Assembly: GCA_963973455.1 (NCBI GenBank) | Contig: CAXAZF010000003.1 | Span: forward strand, 62,001 to 126,000 | Direction of reading: 5' to 3' | Source of the DNA: Marixanthomonas sp002364245 | GTDB lineage: Bacteria > Bacteroidota > Bacteroidia > Flavobacteriales > Flavobacteriaceae | Length of the DNA: 64,000 bases | Part shown: positions 1 through 8,800 of the stretch, in pieces | How the letters are laid out: every line of letters begins with the position of its first letter | Position numbering within the stretch: position 1 is the first letter of the stretch | Notes under the pieces: generated by a model | What the model saw: only the letters and a program-made list of their open reading frames with translations | Databases searched by the model: none | Told to the model about the DNA's origin: nothing | Made by a program: the position numbers and the translations under genes

Positions 1-359
1 TAGTAATATAAAAACTCCGATGCTTCGGTGTTATTTGTCTCAAATATAACAAACAAGGCAGAGGCACTTAATTTTACACCATAATGATGATAGAAACTAA
101 TTTTTACGAATGCCAAAAATGATAATAAAATGATTGAAAAGTAACTAAAACCTTTTCTTAGAAACTTTGGTAGAAGGAGTACGATGCAAATTAAAAACAG
201 GGCCATAACTGTAAACCCTACGGCCTCTTTTAAATAAAATTTTAATTGAGGAATTAAAAAGTAACAGCTTACCCAAACTACCAATACTGGAAAAACAAAA
301 AACAGTACTATTTTCAGTACTGAAGTCAGCACATTTTTTATTATCTTCAGAAAATGCAT
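1..359 (-). CDS. Phosphoethanolamine-transferase-like membrane protein, N-terminal part
   Basis: The reverse strand is open from an ATG at 359 down to the window edge (119 codons, 3' end missing). The translation has about three hydrophobic segments (near residues 11-35, 47-63 and 70-86) followed by ALFVIFETNNTEASEFL. The order of membrane helices and then a VIFETN..EA.EF stretch is what I know from the N-terminus of lipid A/LPS phosphoethanolamine transferases (EptA/CptA-type sulfatase-fold enzymes), where this Glu-Thr region leads into the periplasmic active site. The catalytic domain would lie beyond the left edge, so the assignment rests on a short region. It would modify lipid A or LPS core at the periplasmic face of the inner membrane. 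Confidence 0.6.
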   Translation of the reverse strand, partial: MHFLKIIKNVLTSVLKIVLFFVFPVLVVWVSCYFLIPQLKFYLKEAVGFTVMALFLICIVLLLPKFLRKGFSYFSIILLSFLAFVKISFYHHYGVKLSASALFVIFETNNTEASEFLYY

Positions 360-538
360 AGGCAGCAAATGTAAAACAATTGAATGAATTTAATACAGCA
401 CCTTGATTTAACCTTTTGCATACGAAAACAATTAAAAATTAAGACATTTTGGCAATAAAAACCCTATTTTAAGAATATTTTATTAGTAAAATTTTGAGTA
501 TTAACCGGTTGTTAACAGCAACTATAATACTACTTACT

Positions 539-546
539 TAACTTTG
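539..546 (+). promoter_or_regulatory. Candidate -7 box of the YtxH operon
   Basis: TAACTTTG matches the Bacteroidota -7 consensus TAnnTTTG, 32 bases before the ATG at 579. No convincing TTTG lies at the expected distance upstream, so only the -7 element is supported. Confidence 0.4.
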
Positions 547-578
547 TTTCTATAATCATAAACTAATAAATATATACT

Positions 579-956
579 ATGGCATCTAATACAGGACAAA
601 CACTTTTAGCTTTACTAACAGGAGCTGCAATAGGAGCGGGAATAGGAATTTTGTACGCTCCAGATAAGGGTTCAAAAACCAGAAAGCAAATTAGCAAAGA
701 GGCTAAAAAAGCACGAAAGCAACTTGATAAACAAGTTAAAGAAACCTCTAATAATCTTAGTGAAAAAGCTCAAAAAGCTCGATTGAACTTCGAAGAAAAA
801 CTGGAAAGCACATTATCTTCAGCAAGCTATAAAGCAGACGATATTTTATTGGCTATGGAAGATAAACTGGAAACGCTAAGAAAGCAGAACGCAAAACTTC
901 AAAGAGAAACAGAAACAGCTAAAGCCAAAACAAAGACTAAAAAAGCAACTTCATAA
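579..956 (+). CDS. YtxH domain-containing protein
   Basis: This 125-residue protein begins with a glycine-rich membrane segment (about residues 8-27) that runs into YAPDKGSKTRK, the signature of the YtxH family. The rest is Lys/Glu/Ala-rich, strongly helical and probably a coiled coil (about 30-125). YtxH proteins are small general-stress or envelope proteins of unknown molecular function. It is the first gene of a three-gene operon: the next gene starts one base after its stop codon. The next gene is a holin-X-like membrane protein, the usual partner of this family in flavobacteria, so the pair probably acts at the inner membrane. Confidence 0.85.
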   Translation: MASNTGQTLLALLTGAAIGAGIGILYAPDKGSKTRKQISKEAKKARKQLDKQVKETSNNLSEKAQKARLNFEEKLESTLSSASYKADDILLAMEDKLETLRKQNAKLQRETETAKAKTKTKKATS

Positions 957-957
957 T

Positions 958-1383
958 ATGGCATTTGATCGTCTTACTGAAAGTTTACAAACCGTAAGCG
1001 ATAAATTTCAAGAATATGGAACTAGTACGGCGGAGTATTACAAACTCCGCTTGTTTAAATCTTCGATGAAAGGGGCCGTTTCTCTTGTAAATTTATTGGT
1101 CTTTGGTAGTTTCTTCTTGTTCGTTTTACTTTTCATATCGATTGGCGTAGCCTTGTGGCTCGGTATTGTCATGGAAAGTAGTTTTGCCGGTTTTTTAATT
1201 GTTGGAGGATTTTATGGATTGGTAACATTGTTTTTAATTTTATTCGGAAGGAAGATGATAGAACGGAGTCTTCTTTTAAAGTTCTCCAAAGTGCTCTATG
1301 ACGAAGATGATATTTCTCCAAAAAATCAAGCTAAACAAGAAGTTAAAACTTACAAAGAAACAGTTGAAAACCATCAAGAATGA
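958..1383 (+). CDS. Holin-X-like (phage holin superfamily III) membrane protein
   Basis: The protein has 141 residues. An amphipathic N-terminus (about 1-38) is followed by two long hydrophobic helices (about 40-65 and 72-97) joined by a short loop, then a charged tail. This is the layout of the putative holin-X family, often annotated as phage holin family protein. In this non-phage setting, between YtxH and a small charged protein, it is more likely a stress-related membrane protein than a lysis factor. Its stop overlaps the next ATG (ATGA), so the two are translationally coupled. Confidence 0.7.
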   Translation: MAFDRLTESLQTVSDKFQEYGTSTAEYYKLRLFKSSMKGAVSLVNLLVFGSFFLFVLLFISIGVALWLGIVMESSFAGFLIVGGFYGLVTLFLILFGRKMIERSLLLKFSKVLYDEDDISPKNQAKQEVKTYKETVENHQE

Positions 1384-1631
1384 AACGATACACTACTTTT
1401 GAAGAAATAGACAGGGATTTAAAATATTTAAAGCTTAAATCTGAAATTGATAAAGAAGAACTGAAGCTTGGTGTTAACAATACAAAAGAGAGTTTTAAAG
1501 ACAGTTTTTCCCCCTTGAACATGATTGTAAGTATGATTGGTTCAATTGCTCAAAAAGCATTGGTTGTAAAGATTGCCAATAGTATTTTGGGTGTTAAAAA
1601 AGTAAAAGAAGTGGAAGATAAGGACTACTAA
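1380..1631 (+). CDS. Small conserved protein of the YtxH operon, function unknown
   Basis: This protein of 83 residues is rich in Lys and Glu in its first half (IDRDLKYLKLKSEIDKEELK) with a weakly hydrophobic central segment (about 45-70, MIVSMIGSIAQKALVVKIAN). It overlaps the preceding gene by four bases and is followed directly by a strong terminator, so it closes the operon. I do not recognise a functional domain. Similar short proteins accompany YtxH and holin-X genes in flavobacteria, which supports its being a real gene. Confidence 0.7.
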   Translation: MKRYTTFEEIDRDLKYLKLKSEIDKEELKLGVNNTKESFKDSFSPLNMIVSMIGSIAQKALVVKIANSILGVKKVKEVEDKDY

Positions 1632-1646
1632 AAATCTTAAACAAAC

Positions 1647-1682
1647 AAAAAATGCCGCTCATTTTTATGAGCGGCATTTTTT
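1647..1682. terminator. Bidirectional intrinsic terminator
   Basis: A perfect 16-bp inverted repeat (AAAAAATGCCGCTCAT and its complement) encloses a TTTT loop, with A and T tracts at the two ends. It lies between the convergent small gene (ends 1631) and the SPFH gene (ends 1686), so it can stop transcription in both directions. Confidence 0.9.
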
Positions 1683-1685
1683 GTT

Positions 1686-2684
1686 TTAAAAAGTAATATC
1701 ATCATTGTTTTCTGAAGAAGGGCGATTACGTTTTCTCTTGGTTTTTGTAGTGCTACCAATTCCTTTTGCTTCATTTCTTTTTTTCATTTCTTCACCTATT
1801 TGGTTACTGGCCACAAACGAAGCTATCATATCGTTCAACATATTGCTGCCAGCCTGAGGCGAGTTAGGAAGTAAAATTAAATTGGTATTGGTTTCTTCCC
1901 CAATAGACTGTAACGTATCATAATGTTGCGTCACCACAATTAAAGCAGAAGCTTCCTGGGAATTGATTCCTACATTATTTAAAACATCTACACTTTCTTC
2001 AAGTCCGCGTGCAATCTCCCGGCGTTGATCAGCAATACCTTGTCCTTGTAAGCGCTTACTTTCAGCTTCAGCACGTGCTTTGGCAACGATTTTAATACGC
2101 TCTGCTTCTGCTTCATACTCGGCCGCTACTTTTTCACGCTCTGAAGCGTTAATACGGTTCATAGCTGCTTTTACTTGAACATCAGGATCAATATCGGTTA
2201 CTAATGTTTTAATAATATCATACCCATAATCGATCATGGCATCGTTTAATTCTTCTTTTACAGCAATGGCAATATCATCTTTACGTTCAAAAACATCATC
2301 CAGTTTCATTTTAGGTACTTCGGCTCTTACCACATCAAATACGTAAGAAGTAATTTGGTCGTGCGGATTTTCAAGTTTGTAAAAAGCATCATAAACTTTT
2401 TCTTTAATTACTTGAAACTGTACTGAAATTTTTAACCGTACAAATACATCATCTTTTGTTTTAGTTTCTACCAAAACATCCAATTGTTGAATTTTTAAGT
2501 TAATTCGTCCGGCAATACGATCAAAAACAGGAATTTTAAAATGTAAACCTGAATTTCGGATACTTAAAAACTTTCCGAAGCGTTCTACAATAGCTGCAGT
2601 TTGTTGTTTTACAGTGAATATGCCTGAAAGCAAAATAAAAAAACCGACAATGATTATCGGTATTAAAAGAAGTAAACCACCCAT
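1686..2684 (-). CDS. SPFH/band 7 family membrane protein
   Basis: The protein (332 residues) has one N-terminal membrane helix (about 4-24) and then the band 7/SPFH domain: VKQQTAAIVERFGKF at about 25-40, FKIPVFDRI, and a long helical part with the EREKVAAEYEAEAERIK region typical of stomatin and prohibitin relatives. The C-terminus (about 310-332) is basic. Proteins of this family (QmcA, HflK/C, stomatin) form oligomeric membrane scaffolds that act with proteases or organise membrane microdomains. No NfeD partner is adjacent. It is a single-gene unit, convergent with the YtxH operon across a shared terminator. Confidence 0.88.
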   Translation of the reverse strand: MGGLLLLIPIIIVGFFILLSGIFTVKQQTAAIVERFGKFLSIRNSGLHFKIPVFDRIAGRINLKIQQLDVLVETKTKDDVFVRLKISVQFQVIKEKVYDAFYKLENPHDQITSYVFDVVRAEVPKMKLDDVFERKDDIAIAVKEELNDAMIDYGYDIIKTLVTDIDPDVQVKAAMNRINASEREKVAAEYEAEAERIKIVAKARAEAESKRLQGQGIADQRREIARGLEESVDVLNNVGINSQEASALIVVTQHYDTLQSIGEETNTNLILLPNSPQAGSNMLNDMIASFVASNQIGEEMKKRNEAKGIGSTTKTKRKRNRPSSENNDDITF

Positions 2685-2763
2685 TAGTTAAATTTTTTAA
2701 TTGAATAATTAGTTGAAGATACAAAAATAAAGCTACTTTTAGCTTCTATTAATTTACCACTTT

Positions 2764-3420
2764 ATGAGTATTAAAAACCTATTAATTGTTACCGTTTTAG
2801 TTTTATCTTTTCAACAACTTACGGCACAACGAAATTTTGATGAATACAACCGCCTAGGTATTACAGGGGGTTTAACTCTGTTTGATATTAACACATCAGA
2901 TTTTACAACTAAACAGGGGCAAGGTTTTACAGGCGGTTTTACTACCAGGGGTTCGTTTAGAAATGGTTTTGATCTCATCTACGGGATTAACTTTATACAA
3001 TCTAATATCGAAATTTTAGCAAGTGATGTTACGGAATCTCGAAATTTAGAATATTCTATTATAGGCGCTCAAATAAACCTATTGGCAAGCCTTAATTTAA
3101 TTGAACATCATTTAAGTCTTGAGTTTGGTCCTATTTTAAATGTAAATGGGAAAATGAAACTTAAAGACGAAGCTTATCAAAACTATATCGTAGATGGATA
3201 TACCACTGTTAGAGCTCAAGACATCGAAGATATATCTAGTTTCAACTTTAGACTTATGGGCGGACTCACTGCTGGTTTAAAGAGCTTTAGGTTGGGTGCT
3301 CATTACCAATATGGTCTCACCAATATGCTAAATAACTTGAACGAAAAAGATATTTCAGAATTTGAAGATGTAAAAGGAAACAGTTCTACTTTTATAATTT
3401 CTGCTGTTCTTTATTTCTAA
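2764..3420 (+). CDS. Outer membrane beta-barrel (PorT-like) protein
   Basis: The protein has 218 residues. It begins with a signal peptide (about 1-22, ending LTAQ) and continues with alternating amphipathic strands (GITGGLTLFDINTSDF, GFTGGFTTRGSFRNGF, SIIGAQINLLASLNL) ending in an aromatic residue (AVLYF). This is the pattern of the PorT-family barrels common in Bacteroidota. The terminal Phe is the usual recognition signal for BAM-dependent insertion. Substrate or role cannot be read from the sequence. Its stop overlaps the convergent gltX stop by four bases (3417-3420). Confidence 0.75.
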   Translation: MSIKNLLIVTVLVLSFQQLTAQRNFDEYNRLGITGGLTLFDINTSDFTTKQGQGFTGGFTTRGSFRNGFDLIYGINFIQSNIEILASDVTESRNLEYSIIGAQINLLASLNLIEHHLSLEFGPILNVNGKMKLKDEAYQNYIVDGYTTVRAQDIEDISSFNFRLMGGLTAGLKSFRLGAHYQYGLTNMLNNLNEKDISEFEDVKGNSSTFIISAVLYF

Positions 3421-4925
3421 ATTGAAGAAATAGCTTTTTCAATACGTTTAATGCTTTCTTCTTTTCCAAGAAGCGAGGCAATCACAAAAACATCAGGACC
3501 TTTCATTTCGCCAACAAGCGATAGGCGTAAAGGCATCATTACTTTTCCGAAACCTATTTCATTATCAGTAATCCAACCTTTAATTGTATCAGATACGTTA
3601 GCTGCTGAAAAGTCTTCCACTTCTTTCATAAGCGAAATAACCTGTTGAAGTATTTCAGCAGTACCTTCTTTAAAGGCTTTTTTAGCCGCTTTTTCATCAT
3701 AACTTTCTGGAGCTTCAAAGAAGAAACTACCTTGGTCCCAAATATCTTCAACAAAGGTGGCGCGCTCTTTTAGTAAAGCTGTAATTGTTTCAATTGGGAG
3801 GGAAGTTTCAATTCCCTTATTTTTCAGCAATTCTTTAAATTGTCCAGCTAAAATTCCATTGTCAACTTCTTGTAAATAGTGATGTTGAAACCATTTTGTT
3901 TTTTCAGGATCAAATTTAGCACCGGCTTTGTTCACTCGGTCTAAATCGAAGGCTTGCACCAATTCTTCCAAGCTAAAAAGCTCTTGCTCTGTTCCTGGGT
4001 TCCAACCTAAAAAAGCTAACATATTGATAACCGCTTCGGCTAAATAGCCATCTTCTCGATAGCCAGAATAAACATCACCATCGGCCGTTTTCCACTCTAA
4101 TGGAAACACAGGAAAGCCCATTTTATCGCCATCACGCTTGCTTAATTTACCTTTACCAACGGGTTTCATAATCAATGGTAAATGAGCAAATTTAGGCGCT
4201 TCCCAGCCAAATGCTCTGTATAACATTACGTGAAGTGCCAGAGATGGCAACCATTCTTCACCTCTAATTACGTGAGTGATTTCCATTAAATGATCATCAA
4301 CGATATTCGCTAAATGATACGTTGGCATGCCATCACTTTTAAACAACACTTTATCATCTAAAATATTGGTGTCAATCTGCATACCACCACGAATCATATC
4401 TTTTAAATGAAGCGTTTCATTTTCAGGGGATTTAAATCGAATTACATAATCTTCACCAGCATCCAGTTTCTGTTGAACTTCTTCTTTTGAAAGCGATAAG
4501 GAATTCTTTAGTTTTAATCGGTTGTGCCAATTATAGATGAAGGTCTTTCCTTCCACTTCGTGATTTTTTCGGTGTTCATTTAACTCTTCAGCAGTATCAA
4601 AAGCATAATAGGCATTTTCTGAAGCAAGCAACTTATCGGCATATTCTCTGTACAAATGCTTGCGTTCACTTTGTCGATACGGACCAAATCCACCATCTTT
4701 TTGTGGGCCTTCGTCAAAGGGAATGTTTAGCCAATCCAAGGCTTCAACGATGTAATCTTCTGCACCTTCTACATACCGAGTTTGGTCAGTATCTTCTATT
4801 CGCAACACAAAATCACCATCGTGTTTTTTAGCAAACAAATAGTTGAATAAAGCAGTGCGAACACCACCAATATGTAACGGTCCTGTAGGACTTGGAGCAA
4901 AACGTACCCGTGTTTTTTGAGCCAT
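3417..4925 (-). CDS. gltX: Glutamyl-tRNA synthetase
   Basis: This protein (502 residues) is a class I aminoacyl-tRNA synthetase that charges tRNA-Glu with glutamate. The HIGH motif is PLHIGG (His18) in APSPTGPLHIGG, and the KMSKS loop appears as KLSKR (about 259-263). Other diagnostic stretches are LRIEDTDQTR and GYLAEAVINMLAFLGWNPG. The length is normal for bacterial GluRS. It stands as a monocistronic unit with a -7 box TATCTTTG upstream on the reverse strand. Its TAG stop overlaps the convergent barrel gene by four bases. Confidence 0.97.
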   Translation of the reverse strand: MAQKTRVRFAPSPTGPLHIGGVRTALFNYLFAKKHDGDFVLRIEDTDQTRYVEGAEDYIVEALDWLNIPFDEGPQKDGGFGPYRQSERKHLYREYADKLLASENAYYAFDTAEELNEHRKNHEVEGKTFIYNWHNRLKLKNSLSLSKEEVQQKLDAGEDYVIRFKSPENETLHLKDMIRGGMQIDTNILDDKVLFKSDGMPTYHLANIVDDHLMEITHVIRGEEWLPSLALHVMLYRAFGWEAPKFAHLPLIMKPVGKGKLSKRDGDKMGFPVFPLEWKTADGDVYSGYREDGYLAEAVINMLAFLGWNPGTEQELFSLEELVQAFDLDRVNKAGAKFDPEKTKWFQHHYLQEVDNGILAGQFKELLKNKGIETSLPIETITALLKERATFVEDIWDQGSFFFEAPESYDEKAAKKAFKEGTAEILQQVISLMKEVEDFSAANVSDTIKGWITDNEIGFGKVMMPLRLSLVGEMKGPDVFVIASLLGKEESIKRIEKAISSI

Positions 4926-4949
4926 GGATTATAATTTTTATTAGGGCGA

Positions 4950-4957
4950 CAAAGATA
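4950..4957 (-). promoter_or_regulatory. Candidate -7 box of gltX
   Basis: On the reverse strand the bases read TATCTTTG, a full match to TAnnTTTG, about 25 bases before the gltX ATG. I find no clear TTTG at the -33 distance. Confidence 0.45.
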
Positions 4958-5026
4958 CAATTCTATTTGTACTAGTGCACATCTTATTAGGGTACGGTGT
5001 TTGCATAGATCTTATGGTACACTTAA

Positions 5027-5224
5027 CTAATCATTACTTAATTTAAAAAATTCGTTTACAGGCTTTTTAAACACTTCAGAAAGTTTTAACGCCAATACAG
5101 TTGATGGTACGTAACGGTTAGCTTCTATTGAGTTAATGGTCTGGCGTGATACACCTATCTTCTTTGCTAACTCATCTTGGGTTAAGTTTAAAATGGCACG
5201 CTCTACTTTAATTGTATTCTCCAT
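5027..5224 (-). CDS. XRE-family HTH transcriptional regulator
   Basis: This 65-residue protein is almost entirely one Cro/C1-type helix-turn-helix domain: LTQDELAKKIGVSRQTINSIEANRYVPS followed by ALKLSEVFKKPVNEFF. Such short, single-domain repressors in Bacteroidota and Firmicutes usually autoregulate and are paired with a small membrane protein. Here the ATG overlaps the TAA of the upstream membrane-protein gene by one base, so the two are coupled. The likely operator is the repeat in front of that gene. Confidence 0.88.
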   Translation of the reverse strand: MENTIKVERAILNLTQDELAKKIGVSRQTINSIEANRYVPSTVLALKLSEVFKKPVNEFFKLSND

Positions 5225-5676
5225 TATCTATTACGTTTTAAAACTTCAAAAAACACAATATGCATCAATAACATAAATGACAATACCTCAAAATAACTGA
5301 AGGTGTTATTGGGATTTGCTTCAAAAACAAAATTATGTATCAAATATTCCAATAGCGGCTGAACTAATGTAAAAACTACACCAAAAATAAATGCTAAAGT
5401 ATATGCCTTAGACCTTAAGGATACGATCATCTCGTCCTCGTTTTTATCTTTAGATATGCTAATTATTAACAAACCAATTAGAATACCGCGTCGTAATACA
5501 CCTTTAAACCAACCTACTTCAAATTCTGTAAACTTTAAAACTATTGCTGTAACAAACAATGCTAAACATAGCAATACACCAATAGTCTTCCAACGATTGG
5601 GTAACTGAAATCGCGACCATTTTTCAATTTTGGTACGCTCACAATCCATTATTTTTTTTGAATTCATAATTGACAA
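5224..5676 (-). CDS. Small multi-pass membrane protein paired with XRE regulator
   Basis: The product has 150 residues. It has a charged N-terminus and about four hydrophobic segments (near 33-51, 60-77, 92-112 and 125-143). I do not recognise a catalytic domain. The arrangement of an integral membrane protein followed by a coupled short XRE gene is common in Bacteroidota (DUF2178-like pairs) and is thought to be a membrane-linked regulatory unit, but function is unknown. A good promoter lies just upstream on the reverse strand. A second ATG three codons in (MSIM) could also serve as start. Confidence 0.65.
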   Translation of the reverse strand: MSIMNSKKIMDCERTKIEKWSRFQLPNRWKTIGVLLCLALFVTAIVLKFTEFEVGWFKGVLRRGILIGLLIISISKDKNEDEMIVSLRSKAYTLAFIFGVVFTLVQPLLEYLIHNFVFEANPNNTFSYFEVLSFMLLMHIVFFEVLKRNR

Positions 5677-5729
5677 ATAAACTTTATTTTAAGTAAAATT
5701 ATTTTTACTATATGTCAAATATACTTTAC
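5671..5729 (-). promoter_or_regulatory. Direct repeat in front of XRE/membrane operon, candidate operator
   Basis: Two 17-base copies related as TG(A/T)CAAATA(A/T)ACTTTA(T/C) lie at 5671-5687 and 5713-5729. They match at 14 of 17 positions and are 42 bases apart, about four helical turns. The second copy contains the -7 box. This is inferred to be the binding site of the XRE protein. Confidence 0.4.
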
Positions 5730-5747
5730 ATACTTGAATTATACAAA
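5716..5747 (-). promoter_or_regulatory. Bacteroidota-type promoter of the membrane/XRE operon
   Basis: On the reverse strand TTTG (5744-5747) is followed after exactly 20 bases by TATATTTG (5716-5723), a complete match to the TTTG-N19/21-TAnnTTTG consensus. The gene starts about 40 bases further on at 5676. Confidence 0.75.
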
Positions 5748-5872
5748 TTACATTTTTGGTAACTTGGCTTTAATAAGGAATTTGGAGTAATTTTTGATAC
5801 TCAACTAGCTCACAGAAGTCTTGAAATAAAATTGTATTTTTATGAGTTCTATATTAAACGATTGTACATACT

Positions 5873-8800
5873 ATGAGCACCTTTAATATCATTCAGCAAA
5901 AGCTGGAACAATTCATTAAAAAATTCTACACCAATGAATTGATCAAAGGCGCTATTTTGTTTTTTGCTATTGGCTTGCTTTACTTTCTCCTTACACTCCT
6001 TGTTGAATATTTTCTATGGCTTAGCCCATTAGGTAGAACCATTTTGTTTTGGTCTTTTATAGCGGTTGAACTTACGCTCTTTATTCGTTTTATAGCCTTT
6101 CCGTTAGCAAAATTGTTCAAATTACAGAATGGAATTTCATATGAAGAAGCATCTACCATAATTGGGAATCACTTTCCCAATGTTAGCGATAAGCTATTAA
6201 ATGTAATTCAGCTGAACAGAAACCAACGTGAAAGTGAGTTATTGGCGGCAAGTATTGACCAAAAAGCTTCCGAACTCCAACCAATTCCCTTTCAAACGGC
6301 AGTCGATTTCAAAAAAAACGCTAAATACCTGAAGTATGCGGCCATACCGATTTTAATTTTTATTGTCATCAGTCTGTTGGGTGAAAAAGATCTTTTTTCG
6401 AGTAGCTACGAGCGGGTTGTTAATTACGATACGGCTTATGAACCGCCGGCCCCTTTCAGTTTTGTGGTGTTGAACAATAACCTTTCAGCCATAGAAAGTA
6501 AAAACTATACGCTTAAAATAAGAACGGAAGGAACTGTCATTCCGCAGAATGCGAGTATTGAATTCAATAACGAAACCTATTATCTGCAACAAACCGCACC
6601 CGGCTTGTTTGAATATACTTTTTCGCAACCTTTAGAACCAATTGACTTCAAATTGAAAGCCAATAAAGTTCAATCTAGAAGTTATACGCTTGATGTGGTT
6701 AAAACCCCCTCTTTATTAGGTTTTGAGATGGTTTTAAACTATCCTTCTTATACCGGAAAGCAAGATGAAACCTTAAAAAGCACGGGAAATGCCACCATTC
6801 CTGAAGGGACACAAGTTACTTGGCAAGTTGCCACTAAAAACACACAGCAGGTTAATTTAAAAACGGCGGATACTATCTATGGTTTTACTGAAGAAAAACA
6901 ACAATTCAACTTTCAGAAAAACATTTATTCTAAGTTAGATTATGCCATTACCACTTCTAACGAAAACCTGAAAGATTACGAAAATTTAGCGTTCACTTTA
7001 GGTGTGGTTAAAGACGAATATCCTGAAATCGATGTACAATCCAAACAAGACAGTACCGACACCCAATTGGTTTATTTTTTGGGTCGTGTAAGTGACGATT
7101 ACGGGTTAACAAAACTGCGTTTGGTCTATTACCCAACAGGTGAAGAAGAAAATGCCAAAAAAGAGCCACTTTCACTTAACAAGAGTAATTTCGACCAGTT
7201 TGTTTACACCTTCCCAGGACAATTACCTTTGGAAGAAGGCGTAGCCTATGATTATTATTTTGAAGTTTTTGACAACGATGCCATTCATAATTTTAAATCT
7301 AGTAAATCCGGTGTGTATTCCTTCAGAAAATTAACAGATGATGAATTACAGAACGAACAACTGAAACAACAGGATGCCAATGTTAAAGACTTGGACAAGA
7401 CCTTGGAAAAAATGAAAGAGCAGGATAAAAGCCTGGAAGAATTGTCCAAAACCCAAAAGGAAAAGAAAGAACTGAATTGGAACGATAAAAAGAAGCTTGA
7501 AAACTTCATCAAACGGCAAAAGCAACAAGAACAGATGATGAAGAACTTTTCAAATGAAATGAAAGAAAATCTTGAAAACTTCCAACCAGAAGAAAAAGAT
7601 GATCCTTTTAAAGAACAATTGGAAGATCGTTTGCAAGAGAATGAAGAACGATTAGAGGAGAATGAAAAGCTGCTGGATGAGCTGGAAAACCTACAAGAAA
7701 AAATTCAGAAAGAAGATTTAACTGAAAAATTGGAGCAGTTAGCAAAGCAAAATAAAAATCAAGAGAAAAATTTAGAGCAATTGGTCGAGTTGACCAAGCG
7801 CTATTATGTTACTAAAAAAGCTGAAAAACTGGCTGAAGATTTATATAAATTAGGAGAAGAGCAGGAACAACTTTCAAAAGCACCAGAGGAAGAAAATACC
7901 AAAGAAGCACAGGAGGAACTCAATAAAAAGTTTGAGGAATACAAAGAAGAGAAGAAGCAATTAGAAAAAGATAACGAAGATTTAAAAGAACCGATGGATC
8001 TTCCTAAAGATGAAATAGGGGAGAAAGTTGTAGATAAAGAACAACAAAATGCTTCGGAAAAATTAGAGCAACAACAGAAACAGGATGCCCAAAAAAGCCA
8101 ACAAAAAGCAGGTGAAAAAATGAAAGAAATGGGTAAGCAAATGCAGATGCAAATGCAAGCTGGGCAAATGGAAACCATTCAAGAGGATGTAAAAATGCTT
8201 CGGCAAATCTTAGACAACCTCATTGTGTTTTCTTTTGGACAAGAAGATTTAATGGAAGAGTTTAAAACCATTGATTATGGCAGTCCAGTTTTTGGTAAAA
8301 AACTGAATATTCAAAACGACCTTAAACTTAATTTTGAACATGTGGACGATAGTATTTTCGCTTTGTCATTACGTCAACCAATGATTAGTGGAAAAATAAA
8401 TAGTACCCTAACCGAAATACAATACAATATCGATAAATCACTTGACCGTTTGGCGCAAAACCAAATGCGACAAGGTGTCTCAAGTCAACAGTATACCGTA
8501 ACGGGAGCCAACGAACTTGCTATTATGTTGAGTGAGTTGTTGAACAATATGCAAAACCAGATGATGATGAACGCTTCTGGTCAAGGACAGGGTCAAGGCC
8601 AAGGACAAGGCAAAGGACAAGGTCAAGGACAGGGATTTCAATTACCCGATATCATTAAAAAGCAAGAAAGCCTTTCCGAACAAATGAAAGAAGGAATGGA
8701 AGGTCAAAAAGGTGGTAAAGAAGGCGAAAAAGAAGGTCAGGGTCAAGGCAAAGGTAAAGGAGAAGGAGAAGGCCAGGGAGAAGGTGAAAATGGCCAAGGC

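Noticed and set aside
958..1383. Prophage lysis module suggested by the holin-like protein
   Set aside because: No other phage genes are near, and holin-X-like proteins with YtxH are a normal stress operon.
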